Notes: a model not told the origin generated them from the letters alone. Shown: positions 8,674-17,985, counted from the stretch's first letter. The stretch: DNA of 64,000 nucleotides from Paraburkholderia tuberum STM678 (GCF_902833905.1 NZ_CADFGP010000024.1:52411-116410), one strand, 5' to 3'. Made by a program: numbers and translations.

Positions 8674-11334
8674 ATGCCTTTTCCGGCACAAGACTGCGGC
8701 TGCGCTGGCTGGCGCGGCGAGATGGCGCGACGCATCAGCGAATTCGACTGGCGCGCCACCACCCTCGGCGCGATCGAAAACTGGCAGCGCAGTCTGACCT
8801 CGACGGTCCAGATGATGCTCGCCTCGCCGATGCCGCTCGTGCTGTTGTGGGGCGAGCCCGGCTACATGATCTACAACGACGCCTATGCGGTCTTCGCGGG
8901 CGGGCGGCATCCGTATCTGCTCGGCCGTCCGGTCGAAGACGGCTGGCCCGAAGTCGCCGATTTCAACCATCACGTGATGGTCACCTGCCTCGCGGGCGGC
9001 ACGCTGTCGTATCGCGACAAGGCGCTCATGCTGCTGCGCGACGGCAAGCCGGAAGACGTGTGGATGGATCTGTACTACAGCCCGGTCGCGGGCGACAGCG
9101 GCGCGCCGGCCGGCGTGCTCGCGATGGTCGTCGAGACCACCGGGCGCGTGCTGACCGAGCGGATGCGCCAGCAAGCCGAAACCGAATTGCACGAGACCAA
9201 CGAACGCCTGCAGCTCGCTCTGAATACCGGCGCGGTGCTCGGCACCTGGGTGCTCGATGTGCGCACCGGCGAGGTCACGGGCGACGAACGCTTCGCGCGG
9301 ACCTTCCTGTTTGCGCGCGATAAAGCGTCGAAGGGCGTCGCGCGCGATGCCGTGACGCAGATGATCCACCCCGACGACCAGGCGCACAACGACCGCCTGA
9401 CCGCCGAAGCGATCCGCAGCGGCGAGCCGTTTCGCGCCGAGTACCGAATCCGGCGGCCTGACGGCGGCTATATGTGGGTACAGGCGAACGGCCGCTGCCA
9501 GTTCGATGAACACGGCGAACCGACGCGCTTTCCGGGCGTGCTGATCGACATTCACGATCGCAAGATCGCCGAACAGCAGCTTCTTCAGTTGACCGAAACG
9601 CTCGAGCAGCGCGTCGCCGATTCGATCGCGGCGCGCACGCTCGCCGAGGAACAACTGCGCCAGGCGCAGAAGATGGAAGCGATCGGCAGCCTGACGGGCG
9701 GCGTCGCGCACGACTTCAACAACGTACTGCAGGTGATCAACGGCAATCTGCAGATGCTCGCCGCCGACGCCAACGACGACCCGGTCGCGCAGCGGCGTCT
9801 ATCCGCCGCGACCGATGCCGTCAAACGCGGCGCGAAGCTCGCCGCACATCTGCTCGCGTTCGCGCGGCGTCAGCCGCTGTCGCCGACCGTGCTGAATCCG
9901 CGCCGCCTGCTGACCGGCATGAGCGAGATGCTGCATCGCGCGCTCGGCGAAACGGTGCGGATCGACACGGTGCTCTGCGACGATCTGTGGAACGTGCAGG
10001 TCGACCGCAACCAGCTCGAAAACGCGCTGCTCAATCTCGCGATCAATGCGCGCGACGCGATGCGCGCCGACGGCGTGCTGACCGTGCGCGCGACCAACCG
10101 CACGCTCGACGCCGCGTTCTGCCGCGGCAAGCCGGAGTTGTCGCCCGGCGAATACGTGGAGTTCTCGGTTGCCGACACCGGCTCGGGCATGCCGCCCGAA
10201 GTGCTGCAACGCGTGTTCGAGCCGTTCTTCACGACCAAACCCGACGGCCACGGCACCGGCCTTGGCCTGTCCATGGTGTTCGGCTTCGCGCGGCAAAGCG
10301 GCGGGCATGTGTCGATAGAAAGCGAAGTGGGACACGGCACCACGGTGTCGCTGTTCTTTCCGCGCTGCTGCGAGGCGGAGACGCCGGAGACCGTCGATGG
10401 CACCGCGGCACCGGTCGGCGGCGGCGAAACGATACTCGTCGTCGAGGACGATGCCGACGTGCGGCTGACCGCGGTCGAAATGCTCGCGCAGCTCGGCTAC
10501 AAGGTGCTGACCGCGTCGAACGGCGACGCGGCGCTCGAATTCATCGACAGCGACATGCCGATCGATCTGCTGTTCACCGACGTCGTGATGCCCGGCAAGC
10601 TGAAGAGCGTCGAGCTCGCGCAACGCGCGGCCGCGCGCACGCCACCGCTGCCTACGCTGTTCACGTCGGGCTATACGCGCGACGAAATCGTCCACCACGG
10701 CAAGCTCGACGCCGGTATCACGCTGCTGTCGAAGCCGTACCGGCGCGACGATCTTGCCCGTCTGGTGCGTAACGTTCTACGCGCGGGCGCCGCGCGCGTG
10801 GACCACGCGGCCGGGATGCGCGAAGCGCGTATCGCCGCATGCGTGCCGCCCGCCGCGTACGAAGGCGCCAACACGTGCGCTACTGCGAAGGGCCCGCGGA
10901 AAGCGTCGAACAAAGAGCCGAAGAAAAAGCCGCACAAGCCGATCCAGCCGCGTGCGGCCCACGAAGCCGCGCGCGTGCTGTTCGTCGAGGACGACACCGA
11001 ATCGCGCGAGGCGCTCGGCGAACTGCTCGGCGCGTTAGGCCTCGCTTGCACCGCGGTCGCGAGCGCGGAAGCAGCGTTGCCGCTCGCGAACACGCAACGC
11101 TACGACGTACTGTTGACCGACCTCACGCTGCCCGGCATGTCCGGCCACGAACTCGCGCGCGCGGTGCGGCGCGTGCAGCCGGAGATACGCGTGCTGCTGG
11201 TGTCGGGCTACGGTCGCAGCGCGGAGATCGGGGCGGCGATTCCGGGTGCACGGCTACTCGGCAAGCCGCTCGATATCGCGCAGTTGCGACACGAGTTCGC
11301 GCAATGGCTCGACCACACCGAAGCGGCGTCCTAG
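8674..11334 (+). CDS. Hybrid sensor histidine kinase, PAS-PAS-HisKA-HATPase-REC-REC
   Basis: Soluble hybrid histidine kinase, 886 residues from the ATG; a GTG four codons upstream is the alternative start. Order: PAS-like domain about 40-165, PAS_3-type domain about 190-310 (RAEYRIRRPDGGYMWVQ), coiled linker, dimerisation domain with phospho-acceptor His in GGVAHDFNN, ATPase domain with N, G1 (DTGSGM) and G2 (GTGLGLSM) boxes. A receiver domain (ILVVEDDADVR, FTDVVMP, K in LSKPY) follows, then a basic linker (KASNKEPKKKPHK) and a second receiver (VLFVEDDTESRE, LTDLTLPGMSG, LGKPL). There is no transmembrane helix, so the signal is probably cytoplasmic. No output regulator is adjacent, so the partner is unknown. 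It is not obviously part of the bcs operon (570-base gap). Confidence 0.9.
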   Translation: MPFPAQDCGCAGWRGEMARRISEFDWRATTLGAIENWQRSLTSTVQMMLASPMPLVLLWGEPGYMIYNDAYAVFAGGRHPYLLGRPVEDGWPEVADFNHHVMVTCLAGGTLSYRDKALMLLRDGKPEDVWMDLYYSPVAGDSGAPAGVLAMVVETTGRVLTERMRQQAETELHETNERLQLALNTGAVLGTWVLDVRTGEVTGDERFARTFLFARDKASKGVARDAVTQMIHPDDQAHNDRLTAEAIRSGEPFRAEYRIRRPDGGYMWVQANGRCQFDEHGEPTRFPGVLIDIHDRKIAEQQLLQLTETLEQRVADSIAARTLAEEQLRQAQKMEAIGSLTGGVAHDFNNVLQVINGNLQMLAADANDDPVAQRRLSAATDAVKRGAKLAAHLLAFARRQPLSPTVLNPRRLLTGMSEMLHRALGETVRIDTVLCDDLWNVQVDRNQLENALLNLAINARDAMRADGVLTVRATNRTLDAAFCRGKPELSPGEYVEFSVADTGSGMPPEVLQRVFEPFFTTKPDGHGTGLGLSMVFGFARQSGGHVSIESEVGHGTTVSLFFPRCCEAETPETVDGTAAPVGGGETILVVEDDADVRLTAVEMLAQLGYKVLTASNGDAALEFIDSDMPIDLLFTDVVMPGKLKSVELAQRAAARTPPLPTLFTSGYTRDEIVHHGKLDAGITLLSKPYRRDDLARLVRNVLRAGAARVDHAAGMREARIAACVPPAAYEGANTCATAKGPRKASNKEPKKKPHKPIQPRAAHEAARVLFVEDDTESREALGELLGALGLACTAVASAEAALPLANTQRYDVLLTDLTLPGMSGHELARAVRRVQPEIRVLLVSGYGRSAEIGAAIPGARLLGKPLDIAQLRHEFAQWLDHTEAAS

Positions 11335-11543
11335 ATGCTATGAGGGAGAGCAGCGTCAGCTCCTTCAACGTGGTCGCGGTAATCCCCGGCGCGTCGCTGA
11401 TGAAGGTTTGAAAAGCAACGCTAGCATCATCGGCCGCGAAGCAATCCGCGGTTCAGCGGACCAAACCCCGTGTAAATCCGGAATTAGAAGGAGCCGCCCA
11501 AACCGTAAGATCGACATAAACCGGTCAGTCAGGTGTTTGCGGC

Positions 11544-11870
11544 ATGCTAGATCTTCCTCTTTCCGATGACGCCTGGGCGCGCATCAGTCATCTGTTCAAG
11601 CAGGACCCGAAGAAACGTCTGGGCCGGCCCGCGCGTCCTCCGCGCGAGATCCTGGACGCGATTCTGTGGGTCGTCACGCGCAACGAGAAATGGCATCGGC
11701 TGCCCGGCACGTTTCCGCCGTCGCAGACGTGCTACATCAGGTGGCTGCAATGGCGCCGCACGGGCTTGATGAGCGCGATTCTCGACGAGCTCGGCCTGAG
11801 CGGTTGCGCGCTTGCATCGGCGTCTCGCGCGGATTCGGCGCCTCCGGCGGGGTCGACTGCCGACGCCTGA
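11544..11870 (+). pseudogene. IS5/IS4-type transposase N-terminal fragment (DUF4096-like)
   Basis: Encodes LSDDAWARISHLF, then RLGRPARPPREILDAILWV and TFPPSQTCYIRWLQWRRTG, the N-terminal region typical of IS5-family transposases that are expressed as two overlapping frames. Only about 85 residues are homologous; after LDELGLSG the sequence becomes a Ser/Ala-rich tail and the DDE catalytic domain is absent. No terminal inverted repeats or target duplication were recognised at the edges. It is a remnant of an old insertion between the hybrid kinase and the small membrane gene. Confidence 0.75.
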
Positions 11871-12025
11871 AATCGCGGCCTGGAATGGCATATATTGTTG
11901 GTAAGGATGAGTACCGCAACGGCGCGGCCCCGATCTGCATCAGCCGCGCGGGTGCGGGTATGATGCCGGGCGCGGTGCCCTCCGCACCCGCTTCCGATGC
12001 CGCATTTTTTGCCACGAGAACCATC

Positions 12026-12292
12026 ATGCCTGCCCAACACGACGAAGCACCCGGCGCTCACGACACGACGGACAAGCGGCAGCGCAAGACGCTGTCCATG
12101 TCCGTGCGCAATCTCCTGATGGTCGCCATTGGCGTCGTGATGTTCACGATCGTGTCGGGCGTCGTGCTGTACAACCCGATCATGTACGGCGACGAGATCC
12201 CGAACTTCGGCATCATCCTGATGCTGACCGTGCCGGTCATCGCGGGCGTCGCGTTTCGGGTCGGGCTCGACGCGTGGCTCGATCGCGAGTGA
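12026..12292 (+). CDS. Small two-helix membrane protein, function unknown
   Basis: 88 residues. A hydrophilic N-terminal part (to about residue 25) is followed by two hydrophobic helices (LLMVAIGVVMFTIVSGVVL and FGIILMLTVPVIAGVAFRVG) joined by YNPIMYGDEIPN, then an acidic C-terminus. The start chosen is the ATG just before PAQHDEAP; the open frame extends further upstream through the transposase remnant but without protein-like composition. No family is recognised. It is convergent with the sensor kinase that ends at 12321. Confidence 0.6.
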   Translation: MPAQHDEAPGAHDTTDKRQRKTLSMSVRNLLMVAIGVVMFTIVSGVVLYNPIMYGDEIPNFGIILMLTVPVIAGVAFRVGLDAWLDRE

Positions 12293-12320
12293 GCGGCAAG
12301 AACGCCACCGCCTCATCCCA

Positions 12321-13697
12321 TCATGCCGCCTTGACCGGCGGCAATACGACCCACACTTCAAGGCCGCCGCCGTCGCGCGGATGAAACTGCAGGCCGCCGC
12401 CGTGCAGCCGCGCGATCCGATCGACGATCGACAGCCCCAGCCCCGTGCCGCCGCTATGCGCACGCGCATTGCGGCCGCGCTGGAACGGCGCCTTCAGCTT
12501 CTCCAACTCCTCCGCCGTCAAACCTTTACCGCGATCGCCGACCGCAACCGTGACCGCGTCCTGCGTCGCCCACGTGCGCACCGCAAGCCCGCTGCCGCCG
12601 TAGACGATCGCGTTCTGCATCAGATTCATCAGCAGCCGCATCATGCTGATCGGCCGATATCGAACGGCCGGCAAGCTGCCCAGCGACAGGTCGAACTCGT
12701 GCCCGAGCCCCGCGAAGTCGCCCGCGAGCCGTTCGATCAGCGCATTCAGATCGCCGGGCTGCGCTTCCTCGCGCTCGCCGCTGCCCGCGTAATCCATGAA
12801 CTGCTGCAGAATCGTCTCGATCTGATCCAGATACGATTCGGCGGCGATGACGAAACTGCTGTCGGCCCCCTGCGGCATCGCCATCGCCATCGACAGGCGC
12901 AGCTTCGTCAACGGCGTGCGGATGTCGTGCGAGATGCCCGCGAGCATCAACGCGCGCGTCGCTTCGGCGTCCTGTAACGCGCGCGTCATCTGATTGAAAG
13001 CGCTGCCCACGGCGGCGATTTCGGCGGGGCCGTCGGTGGGCAGCGGCGCGGGCAGGTCGCCGGCGCTGACGCGCCGCGCCGCTTGCGTGAGCTCGTGCAA
13101 CGGTTCGTTCAGGTGCAGCTGGATCGCGTAGCCGGCGAGCGCGGCGAGCACGCCGAGACCCAACGACAGGAAGATCGCCGCTTCGAGGCCGCTGCCCTGC
13201 GCGTCCTCGGGAACCGGCAGCGCGATCCAGTATGGCGCGCCGGCCAACGAACCGGCCGCGTGGTCGGACCCGGCAGCCGGCGCATGCATGCGAATCCACA
13301 GCCGCTGCGCGCCCTCGGTCTGCCACCGCACGGGCATATCGGCGGGCAGATGCTTCTGCAGGCTGTCGATGAAAACGCCGCGCTGATAGGTGCTGTACAC
13401 ATGCAACAGATCGTGCGGCGGTGTGTCGGTCGCTTCGGGCGGCAACTGCTCGCGCGCGTCGAGACGCGCGGTCAGCGCCGCGCGCGAGGCGGGCGGAGTG
13501 GCCGCGAGCAGGTTGTCGAGCGTCGTCACATAGGTCGCGAACACGGCCGCCGCGCGTTCGACGCGTGGCCGCTGCACGTAATGCAGCAGCACGACGATCG
13601 AGCAGATCTGGCTCAGCATCACGAGCGCGATCAACAGCGCGATATTGCGCGCGAGCAGCGTGCGCGGCAGCAGTGCGCGCGACAGTGAGCGCATCAT
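12321..13697 (-). CDS. EnvZ-type sensor histidine kinase
   Basis: Inner-membrane sensor kinase, 458 residues. TM1 at about 17-40 (NIALLIALVMLSQICSIVV), periplasmic domain about 42-175, TM2 about 180-202, HAMP to about 255 (EPLHELTQAARRVSAGDL). H-box SHDIRTPLTKLRLS carries the phospho-acceptor His, followed by N-box NLMQNAIVYG and G boxes (DRGKGL, GGTGLGLSI). The start overlaps the upstream response regulator by 4 bases (ATGA), so the pair is translationally coupled. The H-box with Ile after Asp and the short periplasmic loop resemble EnvZ/RstB-like kinases. The stimulus is unknown; the co-transcribed EF-hand protein may be related. Confidence 0.9.
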   Translation of the reverse strand: MMRSLSRALLPRTLLARNIALLIALVMLSQICSIVVLLHYVQRPRVERAAAVFATYVTTLDNLLAATPPASRAALTARLDAREQLPPEATDTPPHDLLHVYSTYQRGVFIDSLQKHLPADMPVRWQTEGAQRLWIRMHAPAAGSDHAAGSLAGAPYWIALPVPEDAQGSGLEAAIFLSLGLGVLAALAGYAIQLHLNEPLHELTQAARRVSAGDLPAPLPTDGPAEIAAVGSAFNQMTRALQDAEATRALMLAGISHDIRTPLTKLRLSMAMAMPQGADSSFVIAAESYLDQIETILQQFMDYAGSGEREEAQPGDLNALIERLAGDFAGLGHEFDLSLGSLPAVRYRPISMMRLLMNLMQNAIVYGGSGLAVRTWATQDAVTVAVGDRGKGLTAEELEKLKAPFQRGRNARAHSGGTGLGLSIVDRIARLHGGGLQFHPRDGGGLEVWVVLPPVKAA

Positions 13698-14407
13698 GAT
13701 TCGACATCGGCGACGAGCATATAGCCGACGCCCCAGACGGTGCGAATGAAACGCGGCTTCGACGGATCGTCCTCGACGATCTGCCTCAGCCGCAGCACCT
13801 GTACGTCGATGCTGCGATCGAGCGCGTCATGGTCGCGCCCTCGCGCACGCGCGAGCAGGTTGTCGCGGCTCACCGCACGATTCGGCGACGACGCGAGCGC
13901 GACCAGCAGCAGCATCTGCGCGGAATGAATCTCGAGCGGCTCGCCCGCGCGCGACAGCTCCTGCTTGCCGATGTCGAGCGTGAAGTCGCCGAAACGCACG
14001 CGCTGCGACGTCAGCGTGAGGTCGCCCGCGGCCATCTTCTGGCGGCGCAGCAACGCATTGATTCGCGCCACCAGTTCGCGCGGCAGAAACGGTTTCGCGA
14101 GGTAGTCGTCGGCGCCGGTTTCGAGGCCGGTCACGCGATCGAGCGGATCGCCCTTCGCCGTCAACATCAGGATCGGCAAGGTCTGCCCTTGAGCGCGCAG
14201 CTTCGCGCAGATCTCGAGGCCGTCCTCTTCGCCGATCATCAGATCGAGTATCAGCAGGTCGAACGGCTCGCGCTCCAGGTAGCGATTCAGGCGCTTGCCG
14301 TCCTCGGCCGCGCGCACGTCGAAGCCATGACCGCGCAGAAAGCGCAGCAGCATGTTGCGCAACTCGGCTTCGTCGTCGAGCACGATGATCCTGGCGGGGC
14401 GTTCCAT
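13694..14407 (-). CDS. OmpR-family response regulator
   Basis: 237 residues. Receiver domain 1-120: acidic pocket DDE at about 11-13, phospho-acceptor Asp in LLILDLMIGEEDG, conserved Lys in DDYLAKPF. The C-terminal winged-helix DNA-binding domain runs about 140-233 (ending FIRTVWGVGYML). It is DNA-binding and cytoplasmic, and the cognate of the kinase it overlaps by 4 bases. An EF-hand protein gene ends 27 bases upstream on the same strand, so the three are probably one operon transcribed leftwards. Confidence 0.92.
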   Translation of the reverse strand: MERPARIIVLDDEAELRNMLLRFLRGHGFDVRAAEDGKRLNRYLEREPFDLLILDLMIGEEDGLEICAKLRAQGQTLPILMLTAKGDPLDRVTGLETGADDYLAKPFLPRELVARINALLRRQKMAAGDLTLTSQRVRFGDFTLDIGKQELSRAGEPLEIHSAQMLLLVALASSPNRAVSRDNLLARARGRDHDALDRSIDVQVLRLRQIVEDDPSKPRFIRTVWGVGYMLVADVES

Positions 14408-14434
14408 CCGAAAGCTCCTCGATAACCGAGCCGC

Positions 14435-14728
14435 TCAGTGTGCGGCCCCGCGTTCCTGCATGAATGCCTCGATCTGCGGGAGCGTGATGTAGCCGGCCTT
14501 CTGCGTGTCGATCTCGTCGAAATGACGCGCCAGCCGCGGCATGCCGGCCGCTGCCTGGTCGCGCGTCAGCTTGCCGTCGTGGGTGGTGTTCGCGCTTGAA
14601 AAACGCGTTTGCAACTGCTGCTCCATGCGCTCCATCCGCTGCTGGCCGATATCTTGCGGCGCGGCGGCCTGAGCGAACGCGACGGTGGACGCGCAGCACA
14701 GCAGCACGGTGGCGAGCAACTTCTTCAT
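14435..14728 (-). CDS. Secreted EF-hand-like protein, first gene of a two-component operon
   Basis: 97 residues. The signal peptide MKKLLATVLLCCASTVAFA with cleavage near AQA predicts export to the periplasm. Two EF-hand-like segments follow: ANTTHDGKLTRDQA and DTQKAGYITLPQI. Both keep the central Gly and the hydrophobic residue after it, but several ligand positions are not acidic (loop 2 has D-Q-A at positions 1, 3, 5), so calcium binding may be weak or lost. The start is fixed by the signal peptide; longer upstream frames are not protein-like. It is followed at 27 bases by the regulator and kinase, which suggests it is a regulated target or an accessory sensor of that system (inference). 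Confidence 0.8.
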   Translation of the reverse strand: MKKLLATVLLCCASTVAFAQAAAPQDIGQQRMERMEQQLQTRFSSANTTHDGKLTRDQAAAGMPRLARHFDEIDTQKAGYITLPQIEAFMQERGAAH

Positions 14729-14975
14729 GACTGACTCCTTCGGTTGGAACATCGACCGTCGCCTGCCTGGGTGCCGCGAGCCGTTTCGATGACAGGCCGA
14801 ATTGTTGGTCAGACGCCGCGCGATCGCAATTCGAGAATCATGTCGAATCATGTCACGGCACCGGGTGCCGCTGCAGCTTGACATCGAATGAAATGAGTTC
14901 GCGGTTTCGTTTTGCGGACCTGCTGCGTATCGTTTCGTCTGCCGTTCGTCGGCATTCGCGTATCAGGAGTCCCAA

Positions 14976-15314
14976 ATGACTATCCGTCTCGCCTGCGCCT
15001 CGACTTTCACCGCCATCGGTCTCGCCTGTTCTTCCGCTGCCTACGCGCGAGTCGTCGTGTATCTGCCCGCCGCCGTGGTCTACGTGCCGCCGCCGCGGCC
15101 GGTCTACTACCCGGTGCCGGTCAATCCCGTGTACGTATCGGCACCGCCTGTCGCCGTGCCTGTGGCGGCCGCGACCATCGTCGCGGCGCCGCCCTGGCAG
15201 CCGGCCAGCACGAAGGCCGCCGCTGCCGTGGTCGTGCCGCCCGCGCTCAACTATGCGGTGGTGCCTGCGCCGACGGTCAGCTATGCGCAACCGCTCGTGA
15301 TCGCGCCGCGTTGA
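14976..15314 (+). CDS. Exported Pro/Val/Ala-rich small protein
   Basis: 112 residues. The signal peptide ends at about residue 24 (CSSAAYA-R). The mature part is almost entirely Val, Ala, Pro and Tyr (VVYVPPPRPVYYPVPVNPVY) with no charged core and no recognised domain. It is possibly a surface or wall-associated low-complexity protein. AGGAG lies 8 bases before the ATG. It is divergent from the EF-hand operon. Such proteins are common in Burkholderiales but function cannot be inferred. Confidence 0.65.
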   Translation: MTIRLACASTFTAIGLACSSAAYARVVVYLPAAVVYVPPPRPVYYPVPVNPVYVSAPPVAVPVAAATIVAAPPWQPASTKAAAAVVVPPALNYAVVPAPTVSYAQPLVIAPR

Positions 15315-15629
15315 AAGCGCGCGCCGGGCCGTCGCGCGGGCGGTTGCGATCGCCCCGAGACCGGCCCACGCCGTTGACTCAGCATAGGACACGCGCCTCG
15401 CGGGCACGCCTGGTGAATTCCCGTTGTCCCGTTGAAAGGTGGAGCGCCGCGTAAAGCTTGCATGGAGTTTGGCGCTTCTTACCATCGCGCACCGCGCCAG
15501 GCGCGCGCCCGATGTGGCGCTCTGCGCCGGCACGGCTGATATTGACTACATATAGGCGGGATGGAACGGACCTTGCGATCCCTGTCAGGTTCGCGCGCCC
15601 CTTCCCACCTTCTTTCCTGGACCTTTGTG
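15315..15629. other. Intergenic region without recognised feature
   Basis: About 315 bases. There is no protein-like frame and no clear hairpin. A TTGACTACATATAG motif near 15543 is loosely promoter-like for the following small gene but lacks a well-spaced -10 element. Confidence 0.4.
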
Positions 15630-15908
15630 ATGAGCTACCAAGATATCGACAAGGAAATCGCCCACCTCGAAGTCGTTTTCAACGCACTTTCTGGGCGCGA
15701 CCGTTTTCCGTTGTCGTACTGGCATCGTCGGCTGCATGCGTTGAACCGTTCGTCGATGGTGCCCGCGCAACGCCAGCGCGTCGCCCACCTCGAAGCAAGG
15801 CTGCGCTCGGTCGGCGCGCGACTGGACGAGCTCGCCGGCGCGACGCGCGTCGGTTCCTGCACAAGCCCGCTGATGGCGGGCGGGTCCGGCATCGGTTCAG
15901 CCAGTTAA
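15630..15908 (+). CDS. Small hypothetical protein
   Basis: 92 residues from the ATG of MSYQDIDKEIAHLEVVF. The N-terminal 75 residues look like two amphipathic helices with many Arg/Leu (AHLEARLRSVGARLDELAG) and a YWHRRLHAL segment; the last 20 residues are Gly/Ser-rich. The frame is open upstream to 15561 but the extra residues are not protein-like. Its end overlaps the convergent transporter by 12 bases. No family recognised; possibly a small soluble regulatory or structural protein. Confidence 0.55.
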   Translation: MSYQDIDKEIAHLEVVFNALSGRDRFPLSYWHRRLHALNRSSMVPAQRQRVAHLEARLRSVGARLDELAGATRVGSCTSPLMAGGSGIGSAS

Positions 15909-17147
15909 TATCCGCGCCCCAAGCGCCAGCGCGAGCGCGGGCACCATCACCAGCGCGCCGACTTTCAGAAACTTCATGAAGCTGACGTCTTCGCCTTCGC
16001 GGCGAATCGCGTTGAGCCACAGGATCGTCGCGAGCGAGCCGGTGATCGACAGGTTCGGCCCGAGGTCGACGCCGATCAACAGCGCGTCGATCACGCGCTC
16101 GGGGCTATGCGCCTGCATCACGGTCGAACTCGCGATCAAGCCGGCCGGCAGGTTGTTGATCAGATTGCTGAGGAACGCGACGCTCGCGCCGGCCCACCCG
16201 GCCGCTTCCATTTCGTTGTGTTCGGTCGCGCGGCGCAACGCACCCGCGAACAGGTTGATCACACCGGTGTGATCGAGCATCTCGACCAGCACGAACAGCC
16301 CGGCGACGAGCGGCAACACGTTCCACGAAATTTCGCGCATCATCGGCAGCGGCGATCTGCGCTCCTTGATCAGCACGACGAGCGCGGTCAGCGTGCCGAG
16401 GATCGCGGTCGGCAGGCCGAGCTGGATGTCGTAGGCGGAGACCGTCAGCAGCGCGCCGGCCGTCACCGCGATGCCCGCGAGCGCGACGCGCCCGCTCGCC
16501 GACAGTTCGACCGCGTCGAGATTGGCCTCGCAGACGCCAGTGAGCGCCTCGCGTTGCGTCCAGCGCAGCATCACGAAGGTCGCGGCGATCGACAGCACCG
16601 ACGGCAGCGTGAAGCGCAGCATCCACGGTCCCAGCGGCGGCGTGTGATTGCCGTACAGCACGATGTTGGCCGGATTCGAAATCGGCAGCACGAAGCTTGC
16701 CGCATTGGCGACGAACGCGCAGACGAACAGCAGCGGCAGCGGCGGTGTCTTCGCTTTCTTCGCCGCCGCGAACACGGCGGGCGTCAGCACGACGGCGGTG
16801 GCGTCGTTGGAAAGAAACGCGGTGATCACCACGCCGAACAGATACACGAGCACGAACAGCTTGCGCGGCGAACTGCGCGCATGATTGACAGCGAGCACCG
16901 CGACCCAGTCGAACAGCCCTTCGCGGCGGCCGACTTCGGATAGCAGCATCATGCCGAACAGGAACAGATAGACGTCGGTGCCCTTGCCGATCGCTTCGAC
17001 CGCGAGATGCAAGGGCAACAGGCCGAGGGCGACGAGCAGGACCGCGCCGGCGACGGCCCACACGGCTTCGGGCCATTTGAACGGCCGTGTGATCACGCCG
17101 GCGGTGGCGAGCGCGGCAATACTCCAGGAAAGAAAAACGGAATTCAC
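15897..17147 (-). CDS. ArsB/NhaD-like (ion transporter superfamily) membrane transporter
   Basis: 416 residues beginning at GTG (VNSVFLSWSIAAL); frames upstream of it are not membrane-like. About 10-12 hydrophobic helices. Family signatures include LFLFGMMLLSEVGRREGLFDW, FLSNDATAVVLTPAVF, and the second repeat FLSNLINNLPAGLIASS with SLATILWLNAIRR near the end; the two SN(D/L) re-entrant motifs are characteristic of the ArsB/DASS ion-transporter fold. It could be an arsenite or other anion exporter or a Na+/H+ antiporter. No arsR, arsC or other arsenic gene is nearby, so substrate is open. It is convergent with the preceding small gene and divergent from cytochrome b561. Confidence 0.8.
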   Translation of the reverse strand: MNSVFLSWSIAALATAGVITRPFKWPEAVWAVAGAVLLVALGLLPLHLAVEAIGKGTDVYLFLFGMMLLSEVGRREGLFDWVAVLAVNHARSSPRKLFVLVYLFGVVITAFLSNDATAVVLTPAVFAAAKKAKTPPLPLLFVCAFVANAASFVLPISNPANIVLYGNHTPPLGPWMLRFTLPSVLSIAATFVMLRWTQREALTGVCEANLDAVELSASGRVALAGIAVTAGALLTVSAYDIQLGLPTAILGTLTALVVLIKERRSPLPMMREISWNVLPLVAGLFVLVEMLDHTGVINLFAGALRRATEHNEMEAAGWAGASVAFLSNLINNLPAGLIASSTVMQAHSPERVIDALLIGVDLGPNLSITGSLATILWLNAIRREGEDVSFMKFLKVGALVMVPALALALGARILTG

Positions 17148-17421
17148 GGCTTGACGCCCGGATATTGGGTTATGTCGGTGGCTGCGCAAAGCGCGCAACC
17201 TTGTTGTTCGGGGCAACAAATTACCACAGCGGTACCACGGCGAGCGCTCCATAGCAGTGTGCGTGCCTTCATGCGCGGACCTTTCAGCGCGCATGCCTCT
17301 CGACACGATTAACATCACCGCGACAACGATCTGTTCCCGCCCACCCGCCTATTCAGTTTGAATGGGCATCCCTACTATCCGCAATCTCACGCGGCTTCTC
17401 GCGAGCAACGGATAGAACACG

Positions 17422-17985
17422 ATGCAAACACACGCTTGCGCTCCCACGCGCTACCACGGCGCGGCGATCGCGCTGCACTGGCTGGTCGCCGCGCTGATGA
17501 TCTGCGGCTTCTACATCGGCTGGATCATGACCGATATCCCCGGCTTCACGCCGACGAAGCTCAAGTACTTCTCGTGGCACAAATGGATTGGCGTGACCGT
17601 GTTCGCGCTGGCGCTGCTGCGGGTGCTGTGGCGCGCGACGCATCGCGCGCCCGCGCTCGATGCCGCGACGCCCGCGTGGCAGAAGGCCGCCGCGCATCTG
17701 GTGCACGGCCTGCTGTATCTGCTGATGCTCGCGATTCCGCTGTCCGGCTACTTCTACAGCTCGGCGGCCGGCATTCAGGTCGTGTATCTGGGCATCGTGC
17801 CGCTGCCGACGATCATCGGTCCCGATCAGGCGCTGAAGGCCGCGCTGCGCACGCTGCACGTGCTGCTCAATTACGCGCTGCTCGCGCTCGTGATCATGCA
17901 CGTGCTTGCGGCGCTCAAGCATCAGTTCGTCGATCGCGACGGATTGCTCGCGCGCATGGTGCCGTTTCTGAAGACCCGCGCATAA
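17422..17985 (+). CDS. Cytochrome b561 (CybB family)
   Basis: 187 residues, four transmembrane helices, inner membrane di-haem b electron carrier that can oxidise ubiquinol. Haem-ligand histidines are visible in AIALHWLVA (helix 1), YFSWHKWIGV (helix 2), AAHLVHGLLY (helix 3) and LHVLLNYALL / VIMHVLAALKH (helix 4). Followed after 116 and 48 bases by two yceI-type genes on the same strand, the usual cybB-yceI-yceI grouping, which suggests coupling to an isoprenoid/quinone-binding periplasmic protein. Confidence 0.9.
   Translation: MQTHACAPTRYHGAAIALHWLVAALMICGFYIGWIMTDIPGFTPTKLKYFSWHKWIGVTVFALALLRVLWRATHRAPALDAATPAWQKAAAHLVHGLLYLLMLAIPLSGYFYSSAAGIQVVYLGIVPLPTIIGPDQALKAALRTLHVLLNYALLALVIMHVLAALKHQFVDRDGLLARMVPFLKTRA

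Noticed and set aside
11335..12026. Intact insertion sequence around the transposase fragment
   Set aside because: The DDE domain is missing and no terminal inverted repeats or target duplication could be seen.
15897..17147. Arsenic-resistance locus
   Set aside because: Only the transporter resembles ArsB; no arsR, arsC or arsH gene is near, so an arsenic function is not claimed.
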